From contig VBKY01000020.1 in the NCBI GenBank assembly GCA_005879255.1, positions 1-29,243 on the forward strand: a stretch of DNA of 29,243 nucleotides. The letters run 5' to 3'. Positions within the stretch are counted from its first letter, which is position 1. Each line of letters begins with the position of its first letter. Below are positions 8,051 through 15,869 of this stretch, piece after piece. The notes beneath the pieces are model-generated. The model saw only the letters and a list, made by a program, of their open reading frames with translations. It searched no databases and was not told the DNA's origin. The stretch comes from Deltaproteobacteria bacterium (lineage in GTDB: Bacteria; Desulfobacterota_B; Binatia; UBA9968). A program made the translations under genes and the position numbers.

Positions 8051-8884
8051 TCATTTCACTTTTCTGATCTCTTCAACCTCCGCGCCTCTCACCCAACCGA
8101 TCGTGCCGCTCTTGGTCTTAATCATATACCAAAATTCGCCGGCACCGGAGACCTTGCCGAGCGGGATCAATTCTTCTCCGCTCTCCAGTTTGTTGATGGC
8201 TTCTGATTGGGCGTCTTGCTGCGCGCGCACCACAATCCCGGCGGTCTTCACGCGCAGCACGTTTGGCAGCGGCACACTGGGCTCAAGACCCACAGATCCT
8301 GCCATGCTGCGGCCGGTTCCGTCGCCGATCAGTTTTCGAAAAGCTTCGATGACGTCGCGAGCGGCCCAATCTCTCGGCCCCGACTTCATGCCGATCGGCT
8401 GGCCGTTACCGTCGATCAGATAAGTCACCGGGATACCGTACACGCGGTACGATGCCGCAACCCGTCCATCGGTGTCCAAGGGCGTCGCGAAGTTCAGACC
8501 GTGGGTTTTCATGAACTTGTTCACTAGCGCGGCGTTTTCTCTCTGATTCACTGCGACCACGGCAAAGCCCTGACCGCCGAAATTTCGACTGAGCTGTTCC
8601 ATCGACGGCATCTCTTCCCTGCACGGCGCGCACCAGGTCGCCCAAAAATTGAGCAACAACAGGCTGCCACGATGGCCGCCCAAACTGGCCATGCCACCGT
8701 TCGCGTCGCGCAGATTGAAGTCAGGCGCCCGCGCCATCGCCGGCTTACTCAGGCCAATCGATTTGAGCAATTCGTCGACCGAGCTCGCGCCCTTGCTCTG
8801 TTGGGCCCATAGATAACGGGGCGTCATCGTCGTTAGCCCGAACAAAACAATCACAGTTACGATTCTGCCGCTGCGTCCGAACAT
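8051..8884 (-). CDS. Exported TlpA-like thioredoxin with C-terminal SH3-like domain
   Basis: This is a predicted periplasmic thiol-disulfide protein of 277 residues. The ATG at 8884 has AGGAGG at 8889-8894, so it is preferred over an in-frame ATG at 9019. Residues 1-28 form a signal peptide ending near LWAQQ. The thioredoxin domain (about 52-188) carries NFWATWCAPCREEMP with redox cysteines C85 and C88, and the cis-proline motif GIPVTYLID. TlpA/ResA relatives reduce disulfides during cytochrome c maturation or similar envelope work. After a linker, residues 208-277 look like a bacterial SH3 domain: VLRVKTAGIVVRA, KLESGEELIPLG, WYMIKTKSGTIGWVRGAEV. SH3b domains usually bind peptidoglycan or other proteins, so the protein may be tethered at the wall. 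No cytochrome maturation genes are adjacent. Confidence 0.88.
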   Translation of the reverse strand: MFGRSGRIVTVIVLFGLTTMTPRYLWAQQSKGASSVDELLKSIGLSKPAMARAPDFNLRDANGGMASLGGHRGSLLLLNFWATWCAPCREEMPSMEQLSRNFGGQGFAVVAVNQRENAALVNKFMKTHGLNFATPLDTDGRVAASYRVYGIPVTYLIDGNGQPIGMKSGPRDWAARDVIEAFRKLIGDGTGRSMAGSVGLEPSVPLPNVLRVKTAGIVVRAQQDAQSEAINKLESGEELIPLGKVSGAGEFWYMIKTKSGTIGWVRGAEVEEIRKVK

Positions 8885-9077
8885 TTGGCCTCCTCCAAGT
8901 TCACTGAATGGATCTGCTCTTACCGAATCCGCGCTGGTCAGTTTATCACTTTTGACCGTCGCGGTGATATCGGTTACTGTCAATTTCACGAGCCATTTTC
9001 CGATAGAGTGTTGATCCACAAACCTGCATCGATCTTTGTTTCCAATCGCCGCCCGGCAACACCGATTTAAATTTTAG

Positions 9078-10943
9078 ATGATCATGTGCCGCCGAAAACT
9101 ACTGATAACGCTGATAGCGGCGATCACGATTCTCCTCGGAGCTATCCCATCGCCGGTCGGCGGCCAGTCGGCAACTCGAGCCATCGTACTCGCCTGGGAC
9201 GGCACCGTACCCGCATTCGTTCACGAGATGCTTCGTGAAGGGAAACTTCCCAATCTGGCGAAGCTGATTGAAGGCGGCGCAGTCGCCGACGATGTGGTCG
9301 CCAGCTTTCCGTCCAAGACTGCGCCCGGATTTGCATCTCTTGTGACCGGCGCGCCACCGCGTATCACCGGCATCAGCGGCAATCGTGTGCCGCGCGCGCC
9401 GCGCGAACAATTCACGATTCTGGAAAGCATCGCCGGCTTCTCTGAAGCGCCGCTGCAGGCCGAACCGATCTGGTCGGTGGCGCAGCAGGCCGGCAAAAAA
9501 GTCATCATCTCCCACATTCCATCCTTTGGCGGGGAAAAATCCGACCAAGCCGTGCGCTTGGCCGGTTACAACGCGACCAGCGGCCGCGACGGCATCGTAA
9601 CCAAACGGGCGATGCAAACCGAACCGAGTGATTCATGGGTGAACTCTCCGGCTAGTGAGGCGCCTCCGATCGAGATCAGCTTCACCATCGGCGAGTCGAA
9701 ACTATTTGGCTTGCTCATCGACGATCCGGCTGATTCGCAGGCCGGCTACGATACCATCGTGATCGCCACCCGCCGCGATGCCGACGATATCAAGGTCAAA
9801 CTCAAGTCGGCTCCCGCCATCCCCGGCGGTGAATTGTTTTGGAGCTATCCGGTGGCGATCAAGGCCGCGGGGAATCAAGACGCCTGGACTTATTTTCGCC
9901 TGTTCGATCTCAAATCCGATGGCAGTGATTTTTTTCTGTACTACACAAGGCCCGCTCGTCAATTTGCTCTCAAGACCGAAGTCATCGCCGACGCAAGCGC
10001 GACGGTTCGCGCGTTCATCGGCAACGGCGCCAGCATTCTCTATAACCAGGGCGGTTTCGGCCGCACCATTGCCAACGGCGGCAGCGGCGGCGCCGAGGCG
10101 CGCTATCTCGAAACCGTGACGCTGGTGGAACACCAGCTGATGGAAACCAATCGCTGGGCGCTGGAAAATCTGCCGTGGGATTTATATCTGGCTTACACGC
10201 CCTTTCCCGACGAAGCCGAGCATCTGTGGCGCGGTTATCTCGATCCGACGCTGGCCAACTATCGCCCAGATATCGCGCATCGATTACGGCCGCTATTGGA
10301 ACAAGTCTACCGCACGACGGACGAACATTTAGGTCTGCTGTTGGCCAAACGTCCCGCCGACTGTATCTTCGCGCTGATTTCCGATCACGGCATTCAGGGG
10401 ATCAACAAACGCGTCGCCCTGAATCGCGTGTTGCAGGAAGGCGGGCTCGTGACGTTGGACACCCAGGGCAAAGTCGATCTGGCGAAAACCAAAGTAATCT
10501 ACCCGGCAGTCAACAACGGTTACCTGCTGATCAATTCGCGAGACCGCAAAAACGGCATCGTCGCGCAAGAAGAGCGCGCGGAAGTCGTCCGCAAGACCCG
10601 GGAATTGCTCGCCTCGATCCGCGACGGCAAGCGTGAAGTCGTCAAAGCTCTCTATGATGCGGAAGGCGACGGGCCGGCGATGGGAATCGGTGGCGACGTC
10701 GGTGGTGACATCTACGTGGAGCTTGCCGACGGATATGATTTCGATCCCCGGATCACGGGCGGCCCGCTGATTTCCATGCGCACGCTCATGGTGCTCAATG
10801 GCCCCGGCATCCGCGCCGGGGAAAAGCTTGCAGACGTACGTATCATCGACTTCGCACCGACACTTGCCTGGCTTTTGAATCTGCCGCCGCCGAAGGATGC
10901 GACCGGCCGGGTCCTCTATGAAGCCTTCGTCGAACCACATTGA
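9078..10943 (+). CDS. Exported type I phosphodiesterase/alkaline phosphatase superfamily protein
   Basis: This is a predicted secreted metal-dependent phosphohydrolase of 621 residues, in the nucleotide pyrophosphatase/phosphodiesterase branch of the alkaline phosphatase superfamily. A signal peptide covers about residues 1-30. D41 (VLAWDG) is the first metal ligand. The nucleophile motif is FPSKTAPGFASLVTG, with T81 as the likely nucleophile. PFPDEAEH gives D378 and H382, and LISDHGIQG gives D436 and H437. The C-terminus DFAPTLAWLLNLPPPKDATGR is typical of the family. The usual PNH after the nucleophile is replaced by PGF here. Two ATGs lie close together (9078 and 9084) with no strong ribosome binding site. 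The alpha/beta hydrolase follows after 61 bp on the same strand, suggesting co-transcription. It is divergent from the thioredoxin gene. The substrate is unknown. Confidence 0.88.
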   Translation: MIMCRRKLLITLIAAITILLGAIPSPVGGQSATRAIVLAWDGTVPAFVHEMLREGKLPNLAKLIEGGAVADDVVASFPSKTAPGFASLVTGAPPRITGISGNRVPRAPREQFTILESIAGFSEAPLQAEPIWSVAQQAGKKVIISHIPSFGGEKSDQAVRLAGYNATSGRDGIVTKRAMQTEPSDSWVNSPASEAPPIEISFTIGESKLFGLLIDDPADSQAGYDTIVIATRRDADDIKVKLKSAPAIPGGELFWSYPVAIKAAGNQDAWTYFRLFDLKSDGSDFFLYYTRPARQFALKTEVIADASATVRAFIGNGASILYNQGGFGRTIANGGSGGAEARYLETVTLVEHQLMETNRWALENLPWDLYLAYTPFPDEAEHLWRGYLDPTLANYRPDIAHRLRPLLEQVYRTTDEHLGLLLAKRPADCIFALISDHGIQGINKRVALNRVLQEGGLVTLDTQGKVDLAKTKVIYPAVNNGYLLINSRDRKNGIVAQEERAEVVRKTRELLASIRDGKREVVKALYDAEGDGPAMGIGGDVGGDIYVELADGYDFDPRITGGPLISMRTLMVLNGPGIRAGEKLADVRIIDFAPTLAWLLNLPPPKDATGRVLYEAFVEPH

Positions 10944-11004
10944 CAGAGCAATGGTCCTTCCATAGGCTCGCTACCAACTTCGTCGATCCAAAGGAGCTTG
11001 AGCT

Positions 11005-12297
11005 GTGACCACGAAATCAATCTGGGAACCGCCCTCCCTTGTCTCCCTTGAGGATCTTGTAGCCCTGCATCATCAAGTCACGGCCATGCCGGATGTCGCA
11101 ATCAGCGTCCGCGAAGACATTTTCCGCATTCGTGCGCTGGAGATGGATTGGGATATCGGTGTGGTGATTTACGAACCACAAGACTTAAGCAAAATTCCAT
11201 CAGGACCGGACGGCAAGAAAGTCGGCGCGTTCTTGTTGCACGGCGGCGTTTCCGATTACAAATCCGTCGAAAGTGTCGCGCAGACGCTGGCGAAGAAATA
11301 CGCCATTCAGGTCGCGGCGATGACATTTCCCGGCCGCTTCTATTTCTTGGATCCGAATCGCGACTGGCCCGGTGACGTCGAGAATGACGGCGGCATGGCG
11401 CGAACGCCGCTGTGGACCAAGGAAATGAAAATTGCCCAGGATCAGTACACGATCATCCGGGACACGTCGAAGCGCGACCACTACGGGACACTGATCTCGC
11501 TTGCGGCGAAGCAAGGCACGGAATTTTTCCACCGCATGGCCGCCTGGCCGGCCGCGTTTGAAGAAGCGATGAAAGAAACCGCCCGGCGCCAGTTCCCCGA
11601 TGGTGAATTCTCGATCTACGTTCATGGCCACTCCACTGGCGGTCCTTTCGCGATGATGGCGTCCCAAAGAGTAGCGAATATCGCCGGACTCCTTGGCTAC
11701 GGCAGCTCGCCATTCGGTTACATGTACCCGCAGATCGCCAACGATGATTGGAACTTTCCTTTCAATCAGCTGCGTCTACGCACGTGGCGCGACACTGCCC
11801 GCTACATGTACGAAGGCATGAAAGACCAAAACATCGGCCTGCCGATGCTGATCGAAATGACTTTCGAACGTTGGAATACAGCCAAGAAGCGTCCCAACTT
11901 CAAAGCCGAGGATTTTGTCCATAAAAATTCAACTAAAGCTTTGGAAACCGCCGCTCGGGTTTCCGCCGAACGCCTGAGGCTATCCAACCAACAGAGCGAC
12001 GCGCTCGTGCAACAGTTTCTCGGCTACACCCGAGAACTTTCGGGCCCCGGAGTCAAACCCGTGCCACCGTTTCTCTCGATCCACGGCATCCACGACGACA
12101 CTGTTACCCTCAAACGCTGTGAAAGATCTCTGCCGCTTTTTGCCAAGCTCAACCCCCCGCCAAAGATCCGGGCCGTTTCTCTCGGCGCCGGCATCCATTC
12201 TTGGGGTTGGACGGACGAAAGACTTCCTCATGGTATCGTGCCGCCAGTCGCCAAGCTCTGGCGCGATGCAATCATGAACGGCTTTTTTCTGGCGTAG
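11005..12297 (+). CDS. Alpha/beta-hydrolase-fold protein, function unknown
   Basis: This is a predicted cytoplasmic hydrolase of 430 residues with no signal peptide. It starts at GTG 11005, with AAGGAG at 10991-10996. The strand after GKKVGAFLLHGG gives an oxyanion-type HGG loop near residue 80. The nucleophile elbow is YVHGHSTGGPF, with S210. The acid is probably D364 or D365 in SIHGIHDDTV, and the histidine H398 in GAGIHSWGW. The pieces occur in the order expected of a Ser-Asp-His triad, although the region between elbow and acid is long (about 150 residues) and may form a large lid. It sits between the phosphodiesterase and the ACT-domain gene on the same strand. The substrate cannot be assigned; esterase, peptidase and transferase roles are all open. 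Confidence 0.75.
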   Translation: MTTKSIWEPPSLVSLEDLVALHHQVTAMPDVAISVREDIFRIRALEMDWDIGVVIYEPQDLSKIPSGPDGKKVGAFLLHGGVSDYKSVESVAQTLAKKYAIQVAAMTFPGRFYFLDPNRDWPGDVENDGGMARTPLWTKEMKIAQDQYTIIRDTSKRDHYGTLISLAAKQGTEFFHRMAAWPAAFEEAMKETARRQFPDGEFSIYVHGHSTGGPFAMMASQRVANIAGLLGYGSSPFGYMYPQIANDDWNFPFNQLRLRTWRDTARYMYEGMKDQNIGLPMLIEMTFERWNTAKKRPNFKAEDFVHKNSTKALETAARVSAERLRLSNQQSDALVQQFLGYTRELSGPGVKPVPPFLSIHGIHDDTVTLKRCERSLPLFAKLNPPPKIRAVSLGAGIHSWGWTDERLPHGIVPPVAKLWRDAIMNGFFLA

Positions 12298-12312
12298 CTA
12301 AATTATTGGGCT

Positions 12313-12407
12313 GGAGTGTTGGAGTATCGGAGCGATGGAGTGTTGGGATTTCCGGATACATTACTCCAGTATTCCATTATTCCAGTATTCCGTTATTCCA
12401 TCACTCC
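12313..12407. repeat. Inverted array of 8-bp tandem units
   Basis: Five 8-bp units of the type GGAGTGTT run at 12313-12352. Six units of the opposite orientation, such as AGTATTCC and ATCACTCC, run at 12360-12407. The halves are imperfect reverse complements and could fold into one long stem. It fills most of the space between the hydrolase stop and the ribosome binding site of the next gene. Two more units of the same family lie at 6445-6460. Confidence 0.75.
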
Positions 12408-12468
12408 AATCCGTTGGCTCTTCACTTCGCACGCCGCTCCGGCTAGTATCCCACTCAGAGGAAATTCC

Positions 12469-13005
12469 ATGGCAGATAAAGATCATTTGATCCTGACGGC
12501 GATCGGCCCGGACCGAGTGGGTCTGGTGGAAAAAATATCTGAATTCATTTCCCGTCACGATTGCAACATCGAAGACAGTAAGATGGCGGTGTTTTGCGGC
12601 GAGTTTGCCGTTATCGTTTTGATTAGCGGCATGGGCGGCAACTTAGTGAAGATCGGCCGCGACTATCGCGAAATCGAAACCGAGACCGGTCTCGCGGTGT
12701 CCATCAAAACGCCGTCGACGAGGACGCCACCGGAATCTTTTCTTCCCTACAAATTAACGGCGTCCTGCATGGATCATCCCGGAATTGTCTACCAGATCAG
12801 CGCCGTGTTGAGCGCCATGGGTGTCAATATCGAATCGATGGAAACCAAAACCTACGCTGCGCCGGTAAGCGGCACGCCAATCTTTCGGATCGAGGCGGAA
12901 CTGGCGATTCCCGTCCGAACCAACATCAATTCTTTGCGCGAACGCTTCGCACAAATTCAAAGAGAAGAAAATATCGACATCGAACTTACGGCGGCCAAAA
13001 GCTAG
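12469..13005 (+). CDS. Double ACT-domain protein, GcvR-like
   Basis: This is a predicted cytoplasmic regulator of 178 residues made of two ACT domains, the layout of GcvR (glycine cleavage repressor) and related amino-acid-sensing proteins. The ATG at 12469 has AGAGGA at about 12457; the frame also extends upstream through the repeat array, but that part is not protein-like. The first ACT (about 5-75) opens with ILTAIGPDRVGLVEKISEFI. The second (about 88-172) opens with KLTASCMDHPGIVYQISAVL and contains NIESMETKTY. ACT domains bind small ligands, usually amino acids, at dimer interfaces. No glycine cleavage genes are in the window, so the target is unknown. It ends the plus-strand run that starts at 9078 and converges on the carrier gene. 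Confidence 0.85.
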   Translation: MADKDHLILTAIGPDRVGLVEKISEFISRHDCNIEDSKMAVFCGEFAVIVLISGMGGNLVKIGRDYREIETETGLAVSIKTPSTRTPPESFLPYKLTASCMDHPGIVYQISAVLSAMGVNIESMETKTYAAPVSGTPIFRIEAELAIPVRTNINSLRERFAQIQREENIDIELTAAKS

Positions 13006-13262
13006 CGGCGCCGGGGTGTCTAGCCCGAATTATTCATGCAGCGAGGAACGTTGCGACACAGTGTAAAGTCGAGGAGTAAGCCTCGCAGAGAGCGGACACA
13101 GGAGTACAAACTTACGCCGACCTGCGAGGTGCTTGTCAATGCTTCGCATTCTCGTCGATGGTTGCGCTACTACTTATGTTTGCCGACCTCCTCAAGGTAC
13201 AGGCCCATTGGCCGCGACCGGAGAGGCTTACTTCTCGGAAGCAATCTCGTGAATAATCCGGG

Positions 13263-14618
13263 CTAGCGCGCGGTTGCGGCCGGCGCCGCGTCGGATCCCC
13301 CTTCTAACTCCAATGCATTTTGCTTGTGCCCCAGCCAGAATCCATTGACGAGCCAAGCAAGCGAAATTGGCACGGCAACGACCGCGATGCCGGTCATCCC
13401 CAATCCGAACAGTCCTAAACCCGCGTAAGACCAGGCCCCAACTTGATCGCCTAGGCGGTAAATTACCGTGTCGATGAAACTCTTCGCCTTGTATTTGTCC
13501 TCGCGTGGAACGACCGTAAACAACACTTCCCGTGTCGGGCGGGCGAAGGCGAAATTGCCGGCGCGTCGTATCACCTGATAGATAACCAAGACGGCGATCG
13601 TCGGCGCGAGCGCCAGCGTGCCGAAGCCCATGATGCTGATCAGCGGCAGCGCTGCCAAAGTCGCAGCGACGCCGACCCACCGCAACACGCGTCCCGTGAG
13701 AAACAGTTGCGCTGCGAGAGTGAGAACATTAACCCAAAGGTCGACGCGCGCGAAGAACGCCGTGCGCGCGCCGCGGTCGGCGAAGGTTTGCCGGGCGATC
13801 TCGGCCTGCTGAAAGTAAAGAAACGTCGAGGTGACGGCGAAGAGCAGAATATAAATGCTTACGTTGATCAGATACGTCGAGTTGAATGCATGGGCGAAAC
13901 CCGCGAAAACCGAGCCGCCGATGGGCGTTTCGCCGCGTCCGGCCGCCCGCCTCTGGTGCAAGGTATCGGATAAGCGCGACAGCCGCCGGACGCCGAACAC
14001 GGCGATCTCCAATAATACGGCGGAACCCAACAACAAGTATGTCGCCGAAACTGATTTTGCCAGCGAGGCAGTCACGCTGGAGCCGATGATGCCGCCAAGG
14101 GTCGCGCCGGCAGCGATGAAGCCGAACAGCCGTTTGCCCTGATCCGCGCTGAACACATCGACCATCAGCGCCCAAAAAATCGATACGACAAAAAGATTGA
14201 AGACCGACGTCCAGATGAAAAACGCGCGGCCGATCCACACGTTTTGCTCGGCGGTCGCGACGTGCAGAAGCAAAGCGAAGAGCACTAGATTCGCCATGAA
14301 AAAACGATAGCTGATGGCAATAAACTTGACTCGCGTCAAGCGTGCCACCAGCGCTGCGAACGGTGGATTGACGGCGATCATGCCGAGCAGCGTGCCGGTG
14401 AATAGCCACTGCAGGTTCTCCACGCCGGCGGCAACGCCCATTTCATCGCGGATGGGACGGAGAATGTAATAGGAAAAAAGGACGGAAAAAATGAAAAACC
14501 ACGACCATACCAGCGCACCCATCTCGGCGGCGCGGACATCGATTAAGCGCTCGAGCAACCGGTGCGCGAGGCTATTACCTGCCGCGACGCCTGAATCGTG
14601 CATCGGCTTGTATTTCAC
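13263..14618 (-). CDS. NTP/NDP exchange transporter-like (TLC family) membrane carrier
   Basis: This is a polytopic inner-membrane carrier of 451 residues, about 11-12 hydrophobic helices. The helix 1 region ending FSYYILRPIRDEMGVAAGVENLQW resembles the ADP/ATP exchange carriers of the TLC family; helix-loop features such as DVFSADQGKRLFGFIAAGATLGGIIG also fit TLC/MFS carriers of free-living bacteria. True nucleotide exchange is proven only in intracellular bacteria and plastids, so the substrate here is open. The start is GTG at 14618; an in-frame ATG lies at 14603. The ribosome binding site GGAG (14628-14625) and the start codon both lie inside a 7-bp tandem repeat. The aldo/keto reductase gene lies 68 bp upstream on the same strand, so the two may form an operon. 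Confidence 0.75.
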   Translation of the reverse strand: MKYKPMHDSGVAAGNSLAHRLLERLIDVRAAEMGALVWSWFFIFSVLFSYYILRPIRDEMGVAAGVENLQWLFTGTLLGMIAVNPPFAALVARLTRVKFIAISYRFFMANLVLFALLLHVATAEQNVWIGRAFFIWTSVFNLFVVSIFWALMVDVFSADQGKRLFGFIAAGATLGGIIGSSVTASLAKSVSATYLLLGSAVLLEIAVFGVRRLSRLSDTLHQRRAAGRGETPIGGSVFAGFAHAFNSTYLINVSIYILLFAVTSTFLYFQQAEIARQTFADRGARTAFFARVDLWVNVLTLAAQLFLTGRVLRWVGVAATLAALPLISIMGFGTLALAPTIAVLVIYQVIRRAGNFAFARPTREVLFTVVPREDKYKAKSFIDTVIYRLGDQVGAWSYAGLGLFGLGMTGIAVVAVPISLAWLVNGFWLGHKQNALELEGGSDAAPAATAR

Positions 14619-14635
14619 TCCTCACTCCTCACCCC
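14615..14635. repeat. Three 7-bp tandem units overlapping the carrier start
   Basis: TCACTCC at 14615-14621, TCACTCC at 14622-14628 and TCACCCC at 14629-14635. Read on the minus strand these are GGGGTGA and two GGAGTGA units, which provide both the ribosome binding site and the GTG start of the gene at 13263-14618. Confidence 0.7.
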
Positions 14636-14686
14636 TTACGTTTTGTCAATTATTTTTAGAACGCGCCTTCCGACATCCGCTGCAGC

Positions 14687-15613
14687 TCACGCGTTATCAA
14701 TAAACTGTTCCATGCGGCGGCGCATGGCGGCATCGGGCAGGCGTCCACGCGCGGCGCCTAGATTGTCAACGACGTACTCCGGGCGAGCCATTCCAGGAAC
14801 GGCACAGGTGATGGCGGGATGAGACACGATGTATTTGAGAAAAAATTGCGCCCACGATTGGCAGTCAATCTCGTTCGCCCACTCCGGTAGCTTTTTTCCC
14901 TGCACCGCGTTAAACAATCGGCCGCGCCCGAAGGGCAGATTAATCATCACCGCCATGCCGCGATCAGCGGCGAGCGGAATGATACGTTCACCGGCGTCTC
15001 GATTGTCCAACGCGTAGTCGACCTGAATGAAGTCGAGGCTTTCCTTCTTCATGACCTGCTCGAACTCGGCGTACTGATTATCGAACGAAGTGGTGATGCC
15101 GACGTAGCGGATGCGCCCGGCCTGCTTCATTTCGCGGAGCGTGCCCAGCTGCGTGTCGGTGTCGCGCAGGTTGTGCACGGCGATCAGGTCCATCTTATTC
15201 GTGCGGAACTTTTTAAACGACTGCTCGATCTGTATGATACCTTCCTGTCGTCCAATGTTGCGCAAGCTCACTTTGGTGGCGAGAAACAACGAGTCGCGAA
15301 TCTTGAGACCTTCGACCACCTCGCCGACTACCGCTTCGGCGGTGCCGTAAGACGGCGAGCTGTCGATCACCTTGCCGCCCAGCGCTTGAAACTGGCGGAT
15401 CGTGTCCCGCAGCGGCGCTTTCTCCGCCTCGGACTTGACCTCTTCGTAACGGCGCGCCGTACCGATACCGATGACAGGTATACTCTCTCCCGACGAAGGA
15501 ATCTTTTTCTGAATCAGCGGCTGGGCCTGCGCCAGTAGACCGTCACGGGGCCATAGCATTGCGACGCCCAAACCAAACCCGGCCTTAATCGCGGTCCGGC
15601 GATCGATATTCAT
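14687..15613 (-). CDS. Exported (Tat-type) aldo/keto reductase
   Basis: This NAD(P)H-dependent oxidoreductase of the aldo/keto reductase superfamily has 308 residues. The ATG at 15613 has GAGGAG at 15621-15627. The N-terminus MNIDRRTAIKAGFGLGVAML carries twin arginines (R5, R6) before a hydrophobic stretch and an AQA site near 28-30, so export of the folded protein by Tat is likely. The catalytic tetrad is visible: D84 and Y89 in VIDSSPSYG, K114 in LATKVS and H147 in AVHNL. C-terminal AVPGMARPEYVVDN matches the cofactor-binding end of the fold. Exported members of this family are fairly common in soil bacteria but have no defined substrate. It is divergent from the binding-protein gene and lies upstream of the carrier on the same strand. 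Confidence 0.88.
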   Translation of the reverse strand: MNIDRRTAIKAGFGLGVAMLWPRDGLLAQAQPLIQKKIPSSGESIPVIGIGTARRYEEVKSEAEKAPLRDTIRQFQALGGKVIDSSPSYGTAEAVVGEVVEGLKIRDSLFLATKVSLRNIGRQEGIIQIEQSFKKFRTNKMDLIAVHNLRDTDTQLGTLREMKQAGRIRYVGITTSFDNQYAEFEQVMKKESLDFIQVDYALDNRDAGERIIPLAADRGMAVMINLPFGRGRLFNAVQGKKLPEWANEIDCQSWAQFFLKYIVSHPAITCAVPGMARPEYVVDNLGAARGRLPDAAMRRRMEQFIDNA

Positions 15614-15869
15614 AGATCATCTCCTCTAGCGAAACAGTCTCTAAGAGATAAACGCTGCGTGTCTCGGTTTCAAGCCGTCGCAGCGCAATGCCGCAGCGCG
15701 CGCCTGGATTCACCGTGTTTCGCCGCGCTCCGCGGGGTCTGGCGCGATGATCTCCCCTTGTGCTTTCACCCCCACCGGCATTACGATGCGAGCCGTAACG
15801 CGGCGCGGGTGATCGTCAAGACATCCGCCCCCCGTTGCCGATCGCCAAACAGGAAACCAGGAGTCTACG

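Noticed and set aside
7965..8423. 152-codon frame starting in composite repeat copy B
   Set aside because: It mostly overlaps the SH3-like end of the thioredoxin gene on the other strand and has no start signal.
9702..10940. Two long minus-strand frames opposite the phosphodiesterase-family gene
   Set aside because: They mirror the codon bias of the plus-strand gene; the plus strand carries the motifs.
12313..12407. CRISPR-like array
   Set aside because: The units are 8 bp, adjoining and inverted in the second half, with no spacers and no cas genes.
12361..12558. Minus-strand frame with repeated E-Y-W-N-N-G-I-like residues
   Set aside because: The peptide pattern is a translation of the 8-bp repeat array, not a protein.
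13036..13266. 76-codon plus-strand frame in the convergent gap
   Set aside because: No ribosome binding site, arginine- and serine-rich random composition, and it ends at the neighbouring gene's stop.
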